Positions 5,687 to 11,887 of a stretch of DNA of 26,570 nt are shown piece by piece. The position numbers were made by a program, and so were the translations under genes. How positions within the stretch are numbered: position 1 is the first letter of the stretch; every line of letters begins with the position of its first letter. The notes below the pieces were generated by a model, which was not told where the DNA came from, searched no databases, and saw nothing but the letters and a program-made list of their open reading frames with translations. Origin of the DNA: a virus; IMG/VR virus record IMGVR_UViG_3300028388_000926, positions 1-26,570 of that record; one strand, written 5' to 3'.

Positions 5687-6197
5687 TGATTAGCCCCTGC
5701 TCACGGATCTGTGCGATCTTCCACGCCCATTCTTTGGGCAATGGCTCCACGCCATTTTTCTGCGCCTTCTGTAAAAGTGCTTGAGCCTTCGCATACTCCG
5801 CGTCAGCCATCGATCCGATGTCCATGATAGTCTGCGCCCAGATGTACGCCTCATAGCCAACCTTGCGCTCCATACGAAGCTGTTTCACCTTCTCTGGCGA
5901 CAACTTCTTCGACTCGATCAGCCCACGCCGCTCAAGTGCTCGCATAATGTCACTGAAATCACATCCTTGGCGACAGCCAAAGATCATGGGTTGTGTGCGC
6001 CCTGGTCTAATCCAGAAGCGATCCTGCCCCCCACAAACCGGACACGGCCCCTTTTTTTCCAGAGTGCCGCCTCTGAGATTTAGTACCTCGGCGAAGATTG
6101 ATGAGTCTCTCGCCCACGATATTTCTGATATTGAGTTCACAAATGCTTCCCTTTTGCTCGTCTTTGTTATTGAACGGGATGACTCTATACCGGCCAT
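5673..6197 (-). CDS. Zinc-ribbon primase-like protein
   Basis: The core CPVCGGQDRFWI (from residue 52) and GCRQGCDF (from residue 74) provide four cysteines (52, 55, 75, 79) in the arrangement of the DnaG/CHC2-type zinc ribbon that reads template DNA. The 174-aa length leaves no room for a Toprim catalytic domain, so this is either a primase accessory domain working with the helicase next door or a reduced primase. The start is uncertain: ATG at 6197 (MAGIESSR) overlaps the preceding gene by 191 bp, while GTG at about 6140 (VNSISEIS) with GGGAAG upstream is an alternative. Confidence 0.75.
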   Translation of the reverse strand: MAGIESSRSITKTSKREAFVNSISEISWARDSSIFAEVLNLRGGTLEKKGPCPVCGGQDRFWIRPGRTQPMIFGCRQGCDFSDIMRALERRGLIESKKLSPEKVKQLRMERKVGYEAYIWAQTIMDIGSMADAEYAKAQALLQKAQKNGVEPLPKEWAWKIAQIREQGLINEHR

Positions 6198-6303
6198 CTT
6201 TCCGCCGAACTATCCGGTGAGACATTTCTGTCTGCCCCACCAGATACTCCATCTCTTCAAACGCAGCGTCCAGATCATCGAAAGTGACTATGGAATACTG
6301 CAT
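6007..6303 (-). CDS. 98-aa hypothetical protein overlapping the primase gene
   Basis: Start ATG at 6303 lies 11 bp after the stop of the SSB-like gene. Residues 1-65 (VTFDDLDAAFEEMEYLVGQ, then RRKDGRYRVIPFN) look like a real protein with a DGRYRVIPFN strand motif. Residues about 66-98 run through DNA that encodes the primase in another frame and read like a shadow sequence. Either two genes genuinely overlap by about 190 bp, or a base change has shifted the end of this gene or the start of the next. Confidence 0.5.
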   Translation of the reverse strand: MQYSIVTFDDLDAAFEEMEYLVGQTEMSHRIVRRKDGRYRVIPFNNKDEQKGSICELNIRNIVGERLINLRRGTKSQRRHSGKKGAVSGLWGAGSLLD

Positions 6304-6314
6304 AACCTACTGAC

Positions 6315-6794
6315 TCAGAATGGAATTTCAGAGTCATCGGCAACAGGCGCAGGGGTCGCTTCAGGCGTCGGTGCATACAGCTTTTGTGCCGCATCCATCT
6401 GACTAACCTCTTTCTTGTAGAACCCCTTAATCTGGTTATAACCTCGGTCATCGATGGCGATGTACACCTCGACTTCCTTCTCCATCAGCTCCACTGGATT
6501 CCATGGATCTTGGATCGAGTTGAACCCTGTGGCGATACAGAAGTTGCCCATCTGCTGAAACGCAATCTCCACCGTCTTTGGGTTGGTGTGCGTCATGTTG
6601 AAGTTGTGCCAACACTTCCGTGCAGCAGAGCCAACCGTGCCCCTACACTCGACGTTCAGCATTTCGCCATTGCCCGACTTCATCGCACGACGCTCGAAGT
6701 TGACCATCTTGGCGATGTACTTTCCCTCTGGGATCGGCGAGCGATCTACTGACGAACCGGTTCCTTCACCGGCGAATTGAGTTGCATCAAACAT
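6315..6794 (-). CDS. DUF669-type ssDNA-binding-like protein
   Basis: This 159-aa protein has the features of the DUF669 family of phage proteins: PIPEGKYIAKMVNFERRAMKSGNGEMLNVE at the N-terminal beta barrel, then WHNFNMTHTNPKTVEIAFQQM, and an unstructured Ala/Pro linker ending in the acidic tip DDSEIPF. That tip is the same type as the C-terminal tail by which bacterial SSB recruits partners (D-D-x-x-I/L-P-F). The gene is coupled to the Sak4-like gene (TAATG overlap at 6794, strong AAGGAG upstream), which fits a recombination module of annealase plus SSB. Confidence 0.85.
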   Translation of the reverse strand: MFDATQFAGEGTGSSVDRSPIPEGKYIAKMVNFERRAMKSGNGEMLNVECRGTVGSAARKCWHNFNMTHTNPKTVEIAFQQMGNFCIATGFNSIQDPWNPVELMEKEVEVYIAIDDRGYNQIKGFYKKEVSQMDAAQKLYAPTPEATPAPVADDSEIPF

Positions 6795-7531
6795 TATTTA
6801 TCTCCTTTGAGTGCTTTAATAAACGCGTCGAATGACAGATCCATCTCTGATGGCAGTCCATACCGATTCTTGGCAAGCCAAGCCGGACGCTCTTCGGTAT
6901 ACAGAACCCTTTCGCCAGATCCGACCGCGCGGGTGCGTTGACCGCCACGGGATTCAGTCTTCATCGTAGACTTCTTGTAGTTGGCGAAAAGTATCGCATC
7001 AGAGTGCTCGGACACAAGGTCAGCCGCCTTCTGTTGCAGTTTGATTTGATACCGGTCGAACGAATCCGTATCCGGCGACTTAAACTCCTTGATGATCGAA
7101 TGCCCTACCAAGATCGTGCACATGGCCTTCATGTCGCGCAGATAGTTCAGACGATCCAAAAACTCCCGCCAGTATTTGAGTGCTTCGACGTAACCACGGC
7201 CATACCCTGGCTGTTCAATCGTCTTGTAGCCTTGCGTCTGACAGGTGTGCTCCCAGATCAGTGGCTCTAACCAATCAAGCGAGTCCACTACGATGGTCTT
7301 GTAGTCGTGATCTTCCTTGATAAGGGCATCCAATGAATCCCTAACATCCGTGTATGACTTCGGGCATGGGAAAGCATCTGCTTCGATCTTGCCAAGTCCG
7401 TCCTCGATAGGGAGAAAGATAGGCTTTGGCGCTGCCGCTCCAAAAGTCGTTTTTCCAATTCCTGCTTGTCCATAGATCAAGATCCTTGGCGGTTTCATCT
7501 TCCCGCCCTTGCTTACTTGAGAAAGTTGCAT
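6794..7531 (-). CDS. Sak4-like single-strand annealing ATPase (RecA fold)
   Basis: With ATG at 7531 (MQLSQVSKGG) the protein has 245 residues, the size of Sak4-type proteins. Walker A is GQAGIGKTT at about residues 21-29, Walker B is TIVVDSLDW at about 79-87, and the C-terminus has WLAKNRYGLPSEMDL, a pattern I associate with AAA_24/Sak4 phage recombinases. These RecA-core ATPases anneal complementary single strands, usually with a cognate SSB, here probably the next gene. The start at 7531 has AAGGAAAAGAG upstream; the longer frame begins with GTG inside the upstream nuclease gene. Confidence 0.85.
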   Translation of the reverse strand: MQLSQVSKGGKMKPPRILIYGQAGIGKTTFGAAAPKPIFLPIEDGLGKIEADAFPCPKSYTDVRDSLDALIKEDHDYKTIVVDSLDWLEPLIWEHTCQTQGYKTIEQPGYGRGYVEALKYWREFLDRLNYLRDMKAMCTILVGHSIIKEFKSPDTDSFDRYQIKLQQKAADLVSEHSDAILFANYKKSTMKTESRGGQRTRAVGSGERVLYTEERPAWLAKNRYGLPSEMDLSFDAFIKALKGDK

Positions 7532-7541
7532 CTCTTTTCCT

Positions 7542-7931
7542 TTACATTTCTTCTCTGAGCCATCCACAGAACAGCTCTAGGTCTACTTCGCATGTGCACC
7601 GATAGTCTTCGATGTCATACAACTCACTGTGCAGGGGATACTGCACAATACAGCGCCAAGGTTGGCGATCTGCTCGGTAGATGACCACAGGTTGCTTGCC
7701 CACGCGTTTAGCCTGGTCAACTGCCTGTCGCCACCAAATCTTCTTCGATGATGTTTCCGCCACAGCGTAGCGCTTCACTTCGACCGCCCAGTCATCTAGG
7801 CCCATCAGGTCGTGCCCGCCGAAAGCGGTCTGTGAGTAGTTGCGCTTTAGCTCAATGCCGGTCAGGTCGTATATCGCTTTGATGCACTCCCGTTCGCCAC
7901 TGGCTCCTTTGTTACGACTGTTTATCGGCAT
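7542..7931 (-). CDS. PD-(D/E)XK nuclease, Holliday-junction-resolvase-like
   Basis: Start ATG at 7931 (MPINSRNKGASGERE) has GGAAAGAAG upstream. The sequence shows the order of the PD-(D/E)XK core as in archaeal-type Hjc resolvases: SRNKGASGERE with Glu13, GGHDLMG with Asp41, and WAVEVKRYA giving Glu51-x-Lys53. The 129-aa length is normal for this group. It sits just upstream of the Sak4-like and SSB-like genes and probably processes branched DNA during replication or recombination. A VRR-type or general phage nuclease is an alternative name. Confidence 0.8.
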   Translation of the reverse strand: MPINSRNKGASGERECIKAIYDLTGIELKRNYSQTAFGGHDLMGLDDWAVEVKRYAVAETSSKKIWWRQAVDQAKRVGKQPVVIYRADRQPWRCIVQYPLHSELYDIEDYRCTCEVDLELFCGWLREEM

Positions 7932-8016
7932 CTTTCTTCTTTCCAAATATCCGGTCCCAATTGTCCGACCATTTCTTCTGGTCCACTGGTCTTGGCGTAT
8001 CGCCTTTTCCCGCCAT
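7912..8016 (-). CDS. 34-aa conserved tiny phage protein (GKGDTPRPVD type)
   Basis: This gene is below the usual length cut-off. It begins MAGKGDTPRPVDQKKW (ATG at 8016, AAGGA 7-8 nt upstream; a second ATG is at 8019) and continues with DNWDRIFGKKK. I recall very similar peptides (GKGD-x-PRPVD, then N-(F/Y/W)D-x-IF-x-KK) in many unrelated tailed phages, usually unannotated. It overlaps the nuclease start by 20 bp. Function unknown; the basic tail and conserved DxIF motif suggest it binds a protein or nucleic acid. Confidence 0.75.
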   Translation of the reverse strand: MAGKGDTPRPVDQKKWSDNWDRIFGKKKDADKQS

Positions 8017-8019
8017 CAT

Positions 8020-8169
8020 CTGTCCTTGTGTAATATAAAAACTACATTAAGCAGCTTTATGCCTAATATGTAATGCATATTTGACGGTTTATAAATATGC
8101 AAATAAACGGCCTATAAGTACCAAATTTGTTAATTTGCTAAACCAGTAAGGAATTTTCCTTACCAACTA
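8020..8169. promoter_or_regulatory. AT-rich gene-free control region with two palindromes
   Basis: This 150-bp gap is far richer in A and T than its surroundings. It contains GTAAGGAA-TT-TTCCTTAC (8146-8163), directly after the stop of the 77-aa gene, and GCATATTT-N10-AAATATGC (8075-8082/8093-8100). It also has related segments around ACGG(T/C)(T/C)TATAA at 8084 and 8107. It precedes the recombination and replication genes, so a promoter with operators or a replication origin with an unwinding element are the likely uses. I could not pick a convincing single sigma70 promoter. Confidence 0.55.
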
Positions 8170-8403
8170 TTAAGCATTGCTTAACAGTTCCCTGATCTTC
8201 GCGAACACCTTGCGGCGATCAGACCATCGCTCCCCTCTGGCTACAAAAAACGCCGTGAATCCGTGATGCGCCTTAAACGTCTCCGTCACTGGCACACCGT
8301 TGACCTTGTTCATGTACACCCACGGATAGTTCGCAACCAGTTCAACCTCAACGCCAATACGTTTCAATCGTTGCACGAACCTTGCAATGATTCGGTAGGT
8401 CAT
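8170..8403 (-). CDS. 77-aa conserved phage hypothetical protein
   Basis: The sequence IARFVQRLKRIGVEVELVANYPWVYMNKVNGVPVTETFKAHHGFTAFF follows a pattern I recall from small phage proteins (K-x-IG-(I/V)-x-(V/I)-EL-x-(A/G)-N-(F/Y)-PW-(V/I)-Y-(L/M)-x-KVNG). The family has no established function to my knowledge. The start overlaps the upstream stop as ATGA. The gene is the last of the early cluster begun by the Cro-like gene, and is followed by a palindrome. Confidence 0.75.
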   Translation of the reverse strand: MTYRIIARFVQRLKRIGVEVELVANYPWVYMNKVNGVPVTETFKAHHGFTAFFVARGERWSDRRKVFAKIRELLSNA

Positions 8404-8771
8404 TCCCCCTCCTCGCCCTTAGCTATTTGCTCTGCAATCTCATGCATGTATTGCTCGGCATTACTTAACTGTCGCAGCGCATCTTCCTTCAGTCGTTTTG
8501 CTTCCTCAAACTTAGCGAAGTGTTTAGTCATCTCTCCAAAAGCACGTTGTACACGCTTAAGTTCAAACTCTGCGTCACCGTATGCTTTCCACTTGTCTAG
8601 CACCTGAAGTTGCTCTGCTTGATTGGTATTAAGTTTTGTCAGATAAACACACTTTTCATACAACTCTTTAATGAGTTCAATCTCAGCTTTCTTGCTTTTG
8701 GCGTACACCCAATCGTCACCGTCCTTGTAACGCTTCTTAATTTCAATCTCAATTTCCCAAAGTGCTGTCAT
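8400..8771 (-). CDS. 123-aa coiled-coil protein, hypothetical
   Basis: Almost the whole protein is charged helix (KSKKAEIELIKELYEKCVYL, later EAKRLKEDALRQLSNAEQYM), so a coiled coil is likely. It is coupled to both neighbours by ATGA overlaps. No motif points to a function. Confidence 0.7.
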   Translation of the reverse strand: MTALWEIEIEIKKRYKDGDDWVYAKSKKAEIELIKELYEKCVYLTKLNTNQAEQLQVLDKWKAYGDAEFELKRVQRAFGEMTKHFAKFEEAKRLKEDALRQLSNAEQYMHEIAEQIAKGEEGE

Positions 8772-8959
8772 AACTCCTCCTCATCCATCTCGCGTTGCAC
8801 CTGCTCGTCGTACAGCTCGATCTTAATCACCTCAAGCACCCCAAGCGCCTCAACCAACGCCAAATGATTCTCCGCCGCGAAGTCCATAATCACCTGGCGG
8901 ATCTGAGCAGTCAGCTCGCCATACTTGTTGATCTTAAAGTCTCCAACTGTGACGCTCAT
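8768..8959 (-). CDS. 63-aa acidic helical hypothetical protein
   Basis: Begins MSVTVGDFKINKYGEL and ends in the acidic tail QREMDEEEL. The start overlaps the upstream stop as ATGA and the stop overlaps the next start. No family recognised; part of the coupled early cluster. Confidence 0.65.
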   Translation of the reverse strand: MSVTVGDFKINKYGELTAQIRQVIMDFAAENHLALVEALGVLEVIKIELYDEQVQREMDEEEL

Positions 8960-9153
8960 GTCAGCTCCTTTGGGTTGTTACCGTGCTCATCAAATTCCAA
9001 AGACCCGTAAATTTCCTGCCATATGCAATCGATCATGGCGTCTTTCAGCTCTTTCTCTTCTGGGTAGTCAGTGCTTTTATGGGCGGCTTGATACCCCCAC
9101 CTGACGCCTTCCTCGATACACTCCTTCAGCAAATACTCAAGACTTGTGCTCAT
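8956..9153 (-). CDS. 65-aa hypothetical protein
   Basis: I chose ATG at 9153 (MSTSLEYLLKECIEEG) with GGAG 9 nt upstream; GTG at 9156 is also possible. It overlaps the upstream gene by 17 bp. The sequence is acidic and mostly helical (CIEEGVRWGYQAAHKSTDYP). Function unknown. Confidence 0.65.
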   Translation of the reverse strand: MSTSLEYLLKECIEEGVRWGYQAAHKSTDYPEEKELKDAMIDCIWQEIYGSLEFDEHGNNPKELT

Positions 9154-9280
9154 CACGCAGCTCCAGTTCCAAACGAATCGACTTGTCTTCTAAGCGATAC
9201 CCTTTCTCGATCAGACCCTTGGCATATGCCCGTAGCATCCGCATGTAGGTCTTCTTCAACTTACGCTTGATCTTCTTCAT
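9137..9280 (-). CDS. 47-aa basic hypothetical protein
   Basis: ATG at 9280 overlaps the stop of the Cro-like gene as ATGA, and GAAGG lies about 9 nt upstream. The N-terminus is highly basic (MKKIKRKLKKTYMRML), the C-terminus acidic (RLELELRDEHKS). It may bind nucleic acid, but the composition is the only hint. Confidence 0.6.
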   Translation of the reverse strand: MKKIKRKLKKTYMRMLRAYAKGLIEKGYRLEDKSIRLELELRDEHKS

Positions 9281-9447
9281 TGCTCTGCCTTCAGCTTGCC
9301 TCGCGTCTCTAACTCGATTTGGGCTTGTCGGGCGTATGGGATAGCGCCCTTTTCTTTCCACAGGTAGATTGTTTGCCTGCTAACGCCAATGGCATCTGCC
9401 AGGTTCTTAATGCTTCCATAGTATTTAATTGTTTCTTCAAGGTTCAT
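9277..9447 (-). CDS. Cro-like helix-turn-helix regulator (56 aa)
   Basis: Start ATG at 9447 has a very strong AAGGAGGAGG ribosome site; longer frames run into the promoter region and were rejected. Residues about 11-40 (GSIKNLADAIGVSRQTIYLW then KEKGAIPYARQ) form a helix-turn-helix of the Cro/YdaS type, in which the second helix GVSRQTIYLWKE reads the operator. It is transcribed away from the exonuclease gene from a shared control region, the standard layout for a regulator that acts on both promoters. No CI-like partner is seen in the window. Confidence 0.85.
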   Translation of the reverse strand: MNLEETIKYYGSIKNLADAIGVSRQTIYLWKEKGAIPYARQAQIELETRGKLKAEQ

Positions 9448-9460
9448 TACCTCCTCCTTA

Positions 9461-9489
9461 TTGACAACTAACTTAACGCCCACTAATCT
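9461..9489 (+). promoter_or_regulatory. Rightward sigma70 promoter for the exonuclease gene
   Basis: TTGACA (9461-9466), a 17-bp spacer and TAATCT (9484-9489) match the sigma70 consensus, perfect in the -35 box and four of six in the -10. Transcription would begin near 9496 and give a leader of about 28 nt before the ATG at 9524, which has AGGA 10 nt upstream. Confidence 0.75.
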
Positions 9490-9498
9490 GGGTGTCAA
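9470..9498 (-). promoter_or_regulatory. Leftward sigma70 promoter for the Cro-like gene
   Basis: On the minus strand TTGACA (9498-9493), a 17-bp spacer and TAAGTT (9475-9470) form a promoter that overlaps the rightward one almost completely. The two TTGACA boxes are an inverted pair, and CCCA-N6-TGGG (9479-9492) lies between them as a possible operator. RNA polymerase can occupy only one of the two promoters at a time. Confidence 0.65.
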
Positions 9499-9523
9499 GT
9501 AAATAGACATAGGAAAACTACAA

Positions 9524-10465
9524 ATGGTTGGGAAACTTTCTGATGATCGCCTGATGTCAGGCTCACGCATTCCGGTGCTGTACTGTTGGCTCATCGCCAA
9601 GGAAGCGCACAAATACTCCACGCCAAATGACGAACTGCGTCGCTCGATTGCAGCCAAGAATGGCGAATATGAGCGCGATAACTCGCACAGCGAACCGGCC
9701 TACATGGGCAACCTGTTCGAGCCTGCCATCGTCGCTGACGTATGCGACCACCTCGGCTTACCAGAAGCAGAGCAATCGCCATCGGTCATCGTTTCGCCAG
9801 ACGGAAGTTGGCAGTGTTCGCTTGACGGCCTTGTGCGCCTAGAGCGGCCCGTCACTATCTTTGCCGACGATACAGTTGAGATTGAAGGCGGCCTGGCGTC
9901 TATCACCTTAGACGGCAACATCCCCATTGAGTGTAAGACCACCGAAGCGCACTACACCGGCGAGACGCCTCTGTTCCGTGGCCCAGTGCAACTCCAGATG
10001 CAGATGATGGCTGTGGACGCCAAGTTTGGCATTCTCGCCACAGTGCATCGCGGCAACCTGCGTCACTACAAGGTCTACAAGTGCGATCCTGTGATGCAAC
10101 AGGTGCTTGGCGATCTAGCCCTCGACTTTCGTGATCGGGTCGCAGAAGAGCGCTTTTATCCGCCAGTGAATGTCGATGATTGCACCAAGACTCATCCTGG
10201 CGGAAACGAAGAGCCTGTCGAGCTACATGAACTGCAAGACAAGGTTGAACAGCTTGTGAGCCTGCGCGCACAGATCAAGGACATTGAAGACGCCATCGAG
10301 TCATTGCAGACCGACATCATGTCCGAGATGAAGGACAATGAGGTTGCGATGGTCGGCGAATACAAGGTGAAGTGGCCTACGCGTCACTACAAGGCTCAAC
10401 CGGAAAAGGTGACTCCCGCCAAGGATGCGCGGACTATCCGGTTGAAATCCTTGCAAATACGATGA
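9524..10465 (+). CDS. YqaJ / lambda-type recombination exonuclease
   Basis: This 313-aa protein is the only supported plus-strand gene. It has the PD-(D/E)XK core of lambda-exonuclease/YqaJ proteins: GNLFEPAIV with Glu66, CSLDGLV with Asp101, IECKTT giving Glu136-x-Lys138, and the following QLQMQM helix. These enzymes degrade the 5' strand of a DNA end so that an annealing protein, here probably the Sak4-like protein, can pair the exposed strand. Residues about 232-270 form a coiled coil (LHELQDKVEQLVSLRAQIKD), which is beyond the minimal nuclease. It has its own promoter at 9461-9489 and ends at a terminator at 10535-10559. Confidence 0.85.
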   Translation: MVGKLSDDRLMSGSRIPVLYCWLIAKEAHKYSTPNDELRRSIAAKNGEYERDNSHSEPAYMGNLFEPAIVADVCDHLGLPEAEQSPSVIVSPDGSWQCSLDGLVRLERPVTIFADDTVEIEGGLASITLDGNIPIECKTTEAHYTGETPLFRGPVQLQMQMMAVDAKFGILATVHRGNLRHYKVYKCDPVMQQVLGDLALDFRDRVAEERFYPPVNVDDCTKTHPGGNEEPVELHELQDKVEQLVSLRAQIKDIEDAIESLQTDIMSEMKDNEVAMVGEYKVKWPTRHYKAQPEKVTPAKDARTIRLKSLQIR

Positions 10466-10507
10466 CTGGCATGTAAATTGCATGTGAGTTCATCGAACTT
10501 TTCCCTC

Positions 10508-10529
10508 TGTCTGTTACCCCTAGCAGACA
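10508..10529. repeat. Inverted repeat in convergent intergenic region
   Basis: TGTCTG (10508-10513) and CAGACA (10524-10529) are 6-bp arms with a 10-bp spacer, in the short gap between the converging exonuclease and HNH genes, just ahead of the terminator. It may help stop one or both transcripts. Confidence 0.5.
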
Positions 10530-10532
10530 CCG

Positions 10533-11102
10533 TTAGCCCGATTCGTCGGGCTTCTTTTTGAGTAGCGCCATCTGAATCCGCGATTGTTTAGCCTGGTCGA
10601 AGCGCGCACCTTTGCGCCGGTTGTCTGCCTTGGTCAGCACCTGACAGTTGGATGCGGTGTGCAGACCACACACCTTGGGATGTATGAGCGGGATGATGTG
10701 ATCGACTTCGTGCTTGATGCCGGTATTGATCGTCGCCAGTTGCGCCTCTAGCTTCATGCGCTTGATTTCGAGCACGTCCCTTTGGGTCGATACGCGTTTG
10801 GCTAGCTTCTCCTGCTGACGACGTTTGACGAACATCTTGTCCCAACGCGCTTTATTCTTCTGGTAATAACGTCTTGACGCCTCACGCTTGCGTTCTTTGT
10901 ACGCCTCGTCGCCATAGTCGATCCAGTAGTCTTCTTTGACTGTGCGCTTTCGATTGCGGGCGTACACACATTGTTTACACGCCTTGCTCGATGCAAAGCG
11001 CTCGCAGACGTGTCCGTGCTTACAGGGTTTGCCGGTGAAGTAGTAGGTCACGCCTTGTCGGCGCGCCTCTTGATGGGTCTTTGGAAATTTCCTTTCTTCC
11101 AT
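10533..11102 (-). CDS. HNH endonuclease
   Basis: The C-terminal part has a clear HNH motif: HEVDHIIPL (131-139), CGLH (145-148), SNCQVL (151-156) and ADNRRKG (159-165). The N-terminus (QGVTYYFTGKPCKHGHVC, then ACKQC) adds a likely zinc knuckle formed by C27, H31 or C33, C42 and C45. The middle is a basic helix. Free-standing HNH enzymes in phages nick or cut DNA, often as mobile homing genes. No good ribosome site precedes the ATG at 11102. The final codons (KKPDESG) are encoded by the exonuclease's terminator stem, and an 11-bp direct repeat borders the gene. Confidence 0.85.
   Translation of the reverse strand: MEERKFPKTHQEARRQGVTYYFTGKPCKHGHVCERFASSKACKQCVYARNRKRTVKEDYWIDYGDEAYKERKREASRRYYQKNKARWDKMFVKRRQQEKLAKRVSTQRDVLEIKRMKLEAQLATINTGIKHEVDHIIPLIHPKVCGLHTASNCQVLTKADNRRKGARFDQAKQSRIQMALLKKKPDESG
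10535..10559 (+). terminator. Rho-independent terminator of the exonuclease gene
   Basis: AGCCCGA (10535-10541) and TCGGGCT (10546-10552) form a 7-bp stem with a TTCG tetraloop, followed by TCTTTTT. It stops rightward transcription from 9461. The stem lies wholly inside the last codons of the HNH gene on the opposite strand. Confidence 0.9.
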
Positions 11103-11114
11103 CGACCCGATTCG

Positions 11115-11495
11115 TCAATATGACCAAACGGTCGGCCGAGGCCATCCCTCATCCTGAGTTAGATCATCGAGGTGAATGAAGCGCCCACCTCCTTTCTGTT
11201 GTACGCCAATGCCGGAGAATCCATGTCCGAGTGCTGCACACAGGAAGTTGTACGCATCTTCACCTTGTACGGCAATGTCTACTGCGCGACCGGACGCGTG
11301 TGCGCCTGGCTTGGCCTTCTTGGCTTCTATCGGGTGCTGTGGGCACCGATATGCACTGGTCACGGTCATCGGCTTGCCCCAGTCCGCACGAAGGCTCGTC
11401 AGCCTCTCCATGAAGTCCGCATTCATCCCATCTTGGTTGCAACCGCACTGACATCGCATTTCATCCTGTGTGAAGTAAGGTGATGACCAACTCAT
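11115..11495 (-). CDS. Endolysin, peptidase M15 (M15_3-like)
   Basis: The 126-aa protein shows the zinc-peptidase signature of VanY/M15 family phage endolysins: TSAYRCPQHP, then PGAHASGRAVDIAV (His66 and Asp73) and RFIHLDD (His108), the three zinc ligands. These enzymes cut peptide cross-links of peptidoglycan and release progeny. There is no signal sequence, so a holin must let it through; a holin-type gene lies immediately upstream and overlaps as ATGA. C15, C17 and C19 (CQCGC) form a small cysteine cluster at the N-terminus. Confidence 0.9.
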   Translation of the reverse strand: MSWSSPYFTQDEMRCQCGCNQDGMNADFMERLTSLRADWGKPMTVTSAYRCPQHPIEAKKAKPGAHASGRAVDIAVQGEDAYNFLCAALGHGFSGIGVQQKGGGRFIHLDDLTQDEGWPRPTVWSY

Positions 11496-11887
11496 TTTGT
11501 TAACCCCTTCTGTTTCTCGTAGGTTCGTAAACCGCCCAATCCTAACATACCCATCAATACGGTCATAAGAGACCCCATGTCAAAGACCGGCAAAGGGGGT
11601 AGCTCAACTCCGGCCACTGTAACGCCAAACAGTATAAGAGGTTGAAGAACGAAGTGATAAGCAAGAGCGATACCACAAGTCCAACCAACGAAAGGCCGCC
11701 AACCGCTAACGAAAATACTGCGATGCTTCGCCTCTTCTTTGTTGATAGACACTTGGGCCATCGCCAACTCTTGAGCATGACGATCCGCCATGGTGCTGAT
11801 TTCGTGGGCAAGGCGGTTCTTCTCATCCTTATCCTCAACAAACTTATCCAGTAGGCCGGTGACAGGCCCAATTAGTGCTTGGATCAT
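11492..11887 (-). CDS. GTA-type holin (3TM family)
   Basis: Residues about 58-94 (SIFVSGWRPFVGWTCGIALAY and onward) carry the signature of the GTA_holin_3TM family, a charged N-terminal helix followed by SGWRPFVGW and hydrophobic segments at about 66-94 and 103-120, ending in a basic tail (YEKQKGLTK). Holins make lesions in the inner membrane at a set time and release the endolysin, encoded by the next gene with ATGA overlap. The family name comes from gene transfer agents of alphaproteobacteria, but it is common in other phages. Confidence 0.85.
   Translation of the reverse strand: MIQALIGPVTGLLDKFVEDKDEKNRLAHEISTMADRHAQELAMAQVSINKEEAKHRSIFVSGWRPFVGWTCGIALAYHFVLQPLILFGVTVAGVELPPLPVFDMGSLMTVLMGMLGLGGLRTYEKQKGLTK

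Noticed and set aside
5863-6402. 179-aa plus-strand frame over primase and SSB-like genes
   Set aside because: Antisense to well supported genes spanning three frames; Ser/Arg/His-rich composition typical of shadow frames.
9903-10271. 122-aa minus-strand frame inside the exonuclease
   Set aside because: It lies fully within the exonuclease gene whose catalytic motifs are clear, and has a shadow-like Arg/Ser/Cys composition.
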